A stretch of 64,000 nt of DNA from Nectonema munidae (taxonomy: Eukaryota; Nematomorpha; Nectonematoida; Nectonematidae), in assembly GCA_030549495.1 (NCBI GenBank), contig JAUIRK010000463.1:557001-621000 (forward strand). The letters are read 5' to 3'. Positions 57,915 through 64,000 of the stretch are shown piece after piece. The stretch's first letter is position 1; each line of letters opens with the position of its first letter. The notes beneath the pieces are model-generated. The model had not been told where the DNA came from. It ran no database searches and saw only the letters and a program-made list of their open reading frames with translations. A program made the position numbers and the translations under genes.

Positions 57915-58400
57915 TCAAGGGGCGCACATCCTAAAAATTATTGGATGGGGAGGGCAAAATTTTTTTTTTCCAATTTCAAAATTACTGGTCTGGAAATACC
58001 ACGGTAGACCAAACATTCAATCAATCCTTTAAAATAGAGTGTATTCAGCGCATACCTAAATTTATAAGACTACTTTATATTTTTTTACAAAATTGGTGAA
58101 ATTTAAATACTATACTTCCATTGAAAATATTTAAATTTGCATATCGCATATACACTAGTTTAAAAAATCCAAAATTGTTGGGGGCGCGAATAGACCTTTC
58201 ATTTGAAAAAGAAGTAGTCTATCAGGCACATTACAGGAATTGATGAAAGGATATTTGATTGATAGAGAAAACAACTGAAAACAAATAACTGAAGGTTGGA
58301 GAGTTTTATATGAGTGAATGTAGTCTGAAGGAAAAGAGTCTACTAGGCACCCTGCGATGTTTATATGAAAAAACTGATTGATTCAGGGGCACACATCCTT
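57915..58400. repeat. Two hAT-like left ends
   Basis: AAGGGGCGCACATCC (57918) and CAGGGGCACACATCC (58384) lie in the same orientation. They resemble the reversed right end at 61300-61314 (CAGGGGCACATATCC). They are probably remains of one G-rich hAT MITE family. Confidence 0.4.
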
Positions 58401-59160
58401 GAAGTCTTCCAAAAAAGACAACAAATTTTTCTGAATTCCTACTGCTGTCTTCTCTATTCTATTTCATTCTTACTTAAGCTTAATGTAAACTTTAACTCGC
58501 GCCTTATTAAGCTTAACGTCAACAATGAATGAGGACTTATATATAGCTCCTTCCTTCTCACTTCAAATAGATGCGCACCATCTCCAAATTATGTGTTGAA
58601 AAGGGGTAAAGATATAAATTAACAATAAAAAAATGGAAATTTTATTGAATAAAAAAATCATTCATTAATTTTCAGTTGTTCCTTCTTCCTAAAAAATAAA
58701 AAAATGCTTTATTGGGAAAAATAAATAATAATAAAAAACACATCCAAATTACATAACTTTTCTGAGGTAATTTCTATCAAAAATGTAAAGCAGAACTAAA
58801 GTTAGAAAACTTGGTATTAGAATTTTTTCATTCTTTTTAGTGTATAGAATATGTGTAAGTTAGACTCTCAAAAAAGGGTATAAAATAAAGATAAAATTGT
58901 GCAAACAAAAATCAAACAATAAATTAAGATTGCATTACTTCATTTTTCTCAGCATCATTCAAAAATAGTTTAAAAGCTAAATTGGTGCAAGCTACAAAAA
59001 TCTACAAAAAGTAAAATAACTTTTAACATTTTGCAATGATTTGTCTTTAATAATAACTTTTAAGGAAAAAAAGTCTATCAGAAAAAGTTATAGAGCTTCA
59101 ACAAAAACTAAAAAATTTTACAGCATTACTTAAGTTTCTTGGAAACTAATTTAACGTATC
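58401..59160. other. AT-rich DNA, nothing recognised
   Basis: No supported features. Confidence 0.4.
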
Positions 59161-59168
59161 CCCTACAG

Positions 59169-59550
59169 CAGGGGCCGGTAACCTTTTTGACTAAAAGAGC
59201 CCAAAAACACATTTTAAAATCTAATCCTCTGAGGGCCATATATATTTTTTTAAATACTGATTACAACTAAATGGAAAAAGAAGACCAACAATTTTATAGT
59301 ATAATAAGACTCTGAATTTATTTCAAACAACATTGTTTTATCGAAGTTATTTATTAAAGCTAAGTCTGCATCATCATCAGCTTTATTTGTGTCGTCGTGA
59401 TTCGTAATGATGACGAAATTAAGAGAGTGTAGAATTGGCAAGAAGGATATGCATTATCGAAATACCTCTCCTTATATTGAAAGCCACCTAATTTATCTGA
59501 GAGCCAGATGCAGTCATCAAAAGAGCCATGCCATAGGTTCCCGACCCCTG
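59169..59550. mobile_element. hAT MITE, 382 bp
   Basis: Left end CAGGGGCCGGTAACCTTTTT and right end GGTTCCCGACCCCTG are imperfect inverted repeats. Each is followed inward by an agagcc box. The flanks CCCTACAG (59161-59168) and CCCTACTA (59551-59558) share six of eight bases as a decayed hAT duplication. The ends belong to the very common CAGGGGTCGGCAACC hAT group. Confidence 0.75.
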
Positions 59551-59570
59551 CCCTACTAAAATTCTATATG

Positions 59571-59723
59571 GGTGGCATGGCAGGTTGGTTGAGATGATGG
59601 ACTCAGCAGGGAAGCCTTGGATTCGATTCCTCATCGATACCAATTTGTTCATAGTTTGGCATAAGCGGTACATCAGTGCCTTGTCAATGAAAACACACCC
59701 ACGGTACCTTTACCTTACCTTTT
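59571..59723 (+). repeat. tRNA-derived SINE, family B
   Basis: A-box-like TGGCAGGTTGGTTGAGATGA (59587 region) and B box GGATTCGATTCC (59619-59630) with tRNA-like spacing, then an unrelated body and a tail of (CTTTAC)n type (59706-59722). It starts 13 bp after the hAT MITE duplication. Different from family A. Confidence 0.65.
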
Positions 59724-59729
59724 ACTCAA

Positions 59730-60370
59730 AATTGGAAAATTTGCTACATAATTAACATAAGAGAGAAAGAAGAAAACATAAACTAATAAAGCAATTTTCA
59801 CTATTTTAAAATGAAACTGTCTGTTCTTAGAATAATTTCAAAATAATAGGAGGCATAAAAATGAGATAGTTTTGATATTTTCAAGATTTTATAAGCAGCA
59901 AAAGCCAACGTTGAAGTAGCTAACCCGTATAGGGTGATTTGGTAACGCTTGTATTTTTTACATTTTGTAAGGAATCATAGTATACAAAAAATCGTAGTTT
60001 AATCACTTTTCATAAAATTATTCTAAGAGCACAAAATCATAAAAAAAACTATTTATAAACAAACATAAATCATAAAAATCATAGTATACGAAAACAAGAA
60101 TATCATTGCGTTTTTTGGACTATTTCTGTCTACAAATAAAATTCTGACAACTGTCAAATAGATCAAGTACATTTTTAACAACTGAAACATTTTGTTTCGA
60201 TATTATATTTTTATTATAATAATCAACAAATTTTCTTAAAAAAAATGATTTAATTAATTATGTACAGTGTTTTGATTGATTGAGAGGTGTTGACACAGCT
60301 AATATACTATAAAAGGTGCGATAGCTGGCAAAAGCTTGAGGTTAATGATGAAGCGAACTAGGTAAAGTGG
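59730..60370. other. AT-rich DNA, nothing recognised
   Basis: No supported features. Confidence 0.4.
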
Positions 60371-60373
60371 ATG

Positions 60374-61060
60374 GCGTCAAAATAATAAAAAAAAAATAAT
60401 TAAATATTATTGAATAATGTATAAACAGGGAAGAGAAGGGGGAGTCAGTCTTAAAGTTCTTTCAACCGATTCGATTAGGCAGGATAAATTTTTTGTAAAC
60501 TGAGGATTTAGTAAAATTTCATATATAGACAAGATAAAACACCCATTTTTCGATATGTTTTTGGCGTAAAATAAATCTGAAATATCTCTAGTTTTGGGCA
60601 AGAAAACAGTAAATGGTTGGGAGTTTCAAGGTTGCATCCAAAACGGCAAAGTAAAGAGAAGCAGTGGCGTAGCCAGAAAAAAGTTGATAGGCACAAATTA
60701 AAAGCTTAAAAAACTTGAGCAACATTATTTATACTTTTATGATCCTTTCATTGGAGAAATTTTCGAAAACTGATATCGCATAAGGTGCATGGGTGCACCA
60801 TGAGGTACATGGGGGCGGGGGGGGGGGGGGGGCACGGCCCCTCATGCCCTAGCCTAGCTACGCCACTGGAGAGAAGAGAACTGAATGAGATAGGCGAGCT
60901 TAAACAAGAGAAGAGAGCTTGAGTGATTGAGTTTTAGCAGAGAAAGCGGAAGAGAAAAACAGAAGGAGACAGAATGAGAAATAGAATCACTGTGACAGAA
61001 GAAGATGAGAAAATCTAGTGGAACATCAACATGTGTTTGCTCAAAAATACTACAAGGAGA
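60374..61060 (-). mobile_element. LINE 3' end interrupted by a hAT MITE
   Basis: Minus-strand translation gives LCRFGCNLETPNHLLFSCPK, the C-terminal zinc-knuckle region of Jockey/I/R1-type LINE proteins (C-x3-C, ETxxHLLF-x-C). After a frame change near 60600 it continues LFYAKNISKNGCFILSIYEI and IESVERTLRLTPPSLPCLY to a stop at 60407. The MITE at 60662-60868 sits just upstream of the first Cys. Without it and one duplication copy, the frame runs straight through as LSHSVLFSLLCRFGC. Further upstream the frame is degenerate. It is an old 5'-truncated copy. Confidence 0.6.
60662..60868. mobile_element. hAT MITE with G/C tracts, inserted in a LINE
   Basis: Ends CAGTGGCGTAGCCAG and CTAGCTACGCCACTG. 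Flanks AAGAGAAG (60654-60661) and GAGAGAAG (60869-60876) give an 8 bp duplication with one difference. A G run of about 18 lies near 60815. Length 207 bp. It has the same end type as 19490-19683. Confidence 0.85.
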
Positions 61061-61253
61061 CACGTGATAAACATTGCTTACTTATTGTGTGCATATTGAA
61101 ACAATAGATTATTATTATTATTATTATATAGCTCTCATATCGTTTGTAAAATATTTTTGATAGGAATTTCAGAGCAGCTTGGCATGATGTTTGACTCGAA
61201 AGTCTGCATTCCCTCTTTTATTCTCTTGTCTTACCAAGCAGCAATTCTTACTT

Positions 61254-61315
61254 ATAAAAAATTATTGGAGGAGGGGGGGGGGGGGGGTGGTCGCCCCCTG
61301 GATATGTGCCCCTGT
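61254..61315. repeat. Right end of a G-tract hAT-like element
   Basis: A G run of about 16, then CGCCCCCTGGATATGTGCCCCTG. Reversed, this starts CAGGGGCACATATCC, like the ends at 57918 and 58384. The left part has been lost. Confidence 0.45.
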
Positions 61316-62140
61316 GTATATCATATCTCTCGATAAGACTTTTTGTTTCGCATGCAGATGTTTCAATACTAGAACATCCAAATCTGAAGGGGCATTTGTG
61401 ACCATCGGTTTATAAAACTGGTGAAAAGCAATAATAAGGGATAAGGTCTCAATTACATGCGATGAGTAGTGCTCATTGTCTCTCATGGGAAAGTCTCAAA
61501 CAAAAATATCTTGCCTAATCTCTTCTATTCATTCGATTTTAGATCCTGTTTGCCAGTCTATTTTCTTCAAAAGCTATAATTATTTTTGAATTCTCATATA
61601 GAAGGCATAATTGAACTGCTGATTTATCGAACTGTGATAAATTTGATGAATTTATCAAACTCATGATAGCTATATATCCTACTTTCAGAGAAGTGCATGA
61701 TGAATTATATCTCCAAATTATTTGTATTCAGGTGAATAGACACGAAATTAAAGAATTTAGAATGAACCTATTCTAATAGATAAGTGTAAAATAATAGCTT
61801 ACATGAAGAATTTTAATTTTGTTTTGCCTTCACTCTATCATATATGAATGATTTCTCTTGTTGAGGTAGAAAGTAGTGATGCGATCACAATTGCAAACAA
61901 GGTAATTCAAATTGATATAATCACTCCAAATATGGTGGGATTGGGAGCTGACAGTGCAAGCAGGGCCCACGCACTCTATTTATTTTGGGGGCTTGAGCCC
62001 CCCCCCCCTCCCACTCAATTTTCCAAGCATCTCTACTCAATTTTTCAAGCTTAAATATGTTTTAAATGAATTACATCCTATAAAGTGCGCTTGTGAAGAA
62101 GTCTTTTCTTTATACATTGGTAGTTTCTATAAATATATAT
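61316..62140. other. AT-rich DNA with one C-tract repeat scrap
   Basis: At 61960-62030 a sequence with gggcccacgcactc, then gggggcttgagccccccccc resembles the inner part of the G/C-tract MITEs. Otherwise nothing is seen. Confidence 0.4.
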
Positions 62141-62149
62141 TATAAAATT

Positions 62150-63680
62150 GTCCCTTTTCATTTTCAAAATGGGAAATAAAAATGGGAACTATCAAATTCA
62201 AAAGGGCAAATGACTAATTCAAAATGGGACTTTTTTTGCATTTTTTTGAATAAATTTTTTCATGTTTTTCTTTCATTCATTTAAACTTTTGCCAAAGCCT
62301 TCATTTGAATGAAAAAAAGTAAACAAATTTGAACAAAAAAATTTTATTCAAATTTTTTGAGAAAATTTTCACTAGAGGTTGTTCAAATTAGCAATTGTAA
62401 AATTTCAATAAAACTTTTTTTGATAATTCTTCGTTCCATTTTATTCTTCGACAATATGCCAAATCAAAAGTTGAAAAAAGTTGAATCATTAGATAAAAAA
62501 AATCAAATTTTAACTGTTTACGAAGCAGACGGTGATTGGGAGGCATTGGCAAAAAGTCTCGGAGTTAAAAAAACACTCTTTATAGATGGATCGAAGAGAG
62601 AAACAAGCCAGATGGAAGAGGTGGAGCTCGAAATGCGAAAATTAATGAACAACATAAAAAAAAATTTCATAGAATGCTTCGAATCCAATGCGAGAATATC
62701 TCTATCACAGATCAAAAGTCAATTTACCGAAAAGATTTCTTTTGAAATTTCAAAAGAAAGCATTAGACGTCACCATGACCTATTACTGTACACTTTAAAA
62801 GAAGTTCGCTTTGAACCAGAAAGGGCTAATTCACTCATAAATAAAGAAAAAGAAAAAGTTTGTTGTCGAGCTTCTGGAACAACAACCTGAGGGAAAACCC
62901 ATTTTGTTTATGGATGAAACAAATTTTAATATACACATTTCAAGAAATCAAGGTCGATCAAAACGAGGCCTCAGATGCTCCGTGGCCGCTGCAGCTTCAA
63001 AGGGAGCAAACATTCATTTGATAGGTGCAATTAGCTCTTTTGGGTTAGTTTATCATGAAATTAGAAGAGGATCCTTCAAAAAAACGAAGCTGAAAATTTC
63101 ATCAAAACCACCCTGAGGAAAGCCTTAGAGCTACACCAAGTTTATGTTGTGTTGGTTATGGACAATGCTCCTTGCCACTCGGGTATTGAAAATATTTTAA
63201 ACGATGAAGAATTTTCTCTTCATAAAATTCTGCGTTTGGAGCCATATAGCCCAATGTTGAATCCGATCGAATCAATTTGGAGTAAAGTGAAAGCCAGGGT
63301 CAAAAAGAAGTGGGCTGAAATATCAAGTGAGGTTTTATATAATTCTCCTTGGGAATAATGGAATTTAGAACAAAAAAACTGGAAAAAATAGTTGCTTTGG
63401 CAGTCGATGAGATAAATCCTTCTTTTTCAAATTCTATTGCCAAAATTCAGCGTTTGTTTCCTGATGTTTTAAATTGTGCTGATGTTCAATTTTGATTTTT
63501 TTTTGTTTTGATATCAAATAAACTTGTTCGAAAACTTCTATTTTTATGAAATATCAGAAACTCAATAAAAGTTCTAATAAAAAATTATTCAAAAAAAATT
63601 AAAAAAAGTCCCATTTTGAATTTGCTATTTTCCATTTTGAATTTGCTATTTCCCATTGTGAACATGAAAAGATATAGAGT
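62150..63680 (+). mobile_element. IS630/Tc1-like transposon with long inverted repeats
   Basis: About 100 bp at each end are inverted copies. The left is 62150-62250 (ccttttcattttcaaaatgg, then repeated caaattcaaaa.ggg blocks and gggactttttttgcattttt). The right is 63590-63680 (aaaaaagtcccattttgaat, repeated, ending cccattgtgaacatgaaaag). Each end contains two or three copies of an aattcaaaatgg motif, possibly transposase binding sites. The single plus-strand transposase gene between them is broken by a few frame changes. The precise ends and the expected TA duplication are uncertain by a few bases. Confidence 0.75.
62456..63497 (+). pseudogene. DD35E IS630/Tc1-type transposase, lightly broken
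   Basis: From ATG 62456 the frame reads MPNQKLKKVESLDKKNQILT, DWEALAKSLGVKKT (helix-turn-helix) and SFEISKESIRRHHDLLLYTL. A frame change near 62860 leads to PILFMDETNFNIHISRNQGR (first catalytic D), SKGANIHLIGAISSFG, then YVVLVMDNAPCHSGIE (second D) and EPYSPMLNPIESIWSKVK (E). I count 35 residues between the second D and the E. A further frame change lies near 63090 and a last one near 63355, after which IVALAVDEINPSFSNSIAKI and the end at 63495 can be read. All three catalytic acidic residues are kept. It is related to the eukaryotic DDE_3-type Tc1/mariner relatives rather than to classic mariner. Confidence 0.75.
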
Positions 63681-63904
63681 ATTTTTTGAGTATATGAATA
63701 TGTATTCAAGCTGTTCTAACAATAGGAATCAGCACTGAATTCTGTGAGAGAATTGTTTCGACCCTTAAAAGAGTTTTCGATTTTTAAACTATTTCAACAA
63801 AAAGTCAAGAAGGCTGAATGTTTGACATGTAAATTGCTTTATTGTTAATAAAATGAGTTAATTATACTCCTCAATCCTCATCACAGAATAAGAGAATAAT
63901 TTTA

Positions 63905-64000
63905 TTGAAGCCGAAAGGCATTGATGAAATTATAACAGTTTTGTCAATATATGCGCCTCAAGTTCGTTATAGTAGAGAGGGAAAAATGAGTTTGCAGAAA
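63905..64000 (+). mobile_element. RTE-clade LINE fragment running off the window
   Basis: Nearly identical to 53495-53605 (ttttattgaagccgaaaggc against ttttattgatgctgaaaggc, then the shared gcattgatgaaattataaca). It begins abruptly inside the endonuclease, so it is a second, separately truncated copy whose remainder lies beyond the window. Confidence 0.75.

Noticed and set aside
1-64000. CRISPR arrays, operons, LTR retroviruses or other virus-like elements
   Set aside because: No regularly spaced repeats, no gene clusters of bacterial type, no paired LTRs, and no gag, protease, integrase or capsid motifs seen.

Overview
This is an AT-rich, repeat-dominated piece of an animal nuclear genome. 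It has spliced genes with long AT-rich introns, a eukaryotic tRNA gene, several clades of non-LTR retrotransposon, and hAT, CACTA, mariner-type and piggyBac-type DNA transposons. Base composition, repeat mix and the short introns of one element gene suggest an arthropod, perhaps a crustacean such as a parasitic copepod. That taxonomic guess is inference. No operons, CRISPR arrays, LTR retroviruses or other virus-like elements were recognised.

Host genes. The clearest is an SLMAP-type gene (FHA domain plus coiled coils, a STRIPAK subunit) on the minus strand. A six-exon model between 49543 and 38652 keeps phase at every junction. Its introns hold a hAT transposon (43041-44175), a tRNA-Ile(AAU) gene (44516-44589, plus strand) and a tRNA-derived SINE. 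A first coding exon of an unidentified Ser/Asp-rich protein lies at 791-1329 on the minus strand. A few short coding-like stretches (16346, 22320, 57447) are listed with low confidence.

Transposons. The most interesting object is a nearly 5 kb CACTA/EnSpm (CMC) transposon at 9194-14119. Besides a C2H2-finger transposase it carries a second, intron-containing gene for a SAM-domain protein, transcribed in the same direction. Other DNA elements are hAT copies or relics (8690, 28795, 29654, 35960, 43041), a cecropia-like mariner (33114), a DD35E IS630/Tc1-like element with long inverted repeats (62150-63680), and many MITEs. The MITEs include a piggyBac-like family with TTAA-type flanks and a hAT-like family with long G or C tracts. 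Non-LTR elements are a CR1-like LINE with endonuclease, RT and a PHD-finger ORF1 (4540-7880, minus), 3' pieces of relatives, a second RT element (51230-52985, minus), a LINE 3' end cut by a hAT MITE (60374-61060), and RTE-clade pieces (34905, 52994-53830, 63905 to the edge). Two SINE families are visible.

Two broken genes belong to widespread, poorly described repetitive families (14400-15340 and 55482-57205). The largest stretches without recognisable genes are 15350-19480, 21440-28200, 31465-33050, 47000-49100 and 53830-55480.
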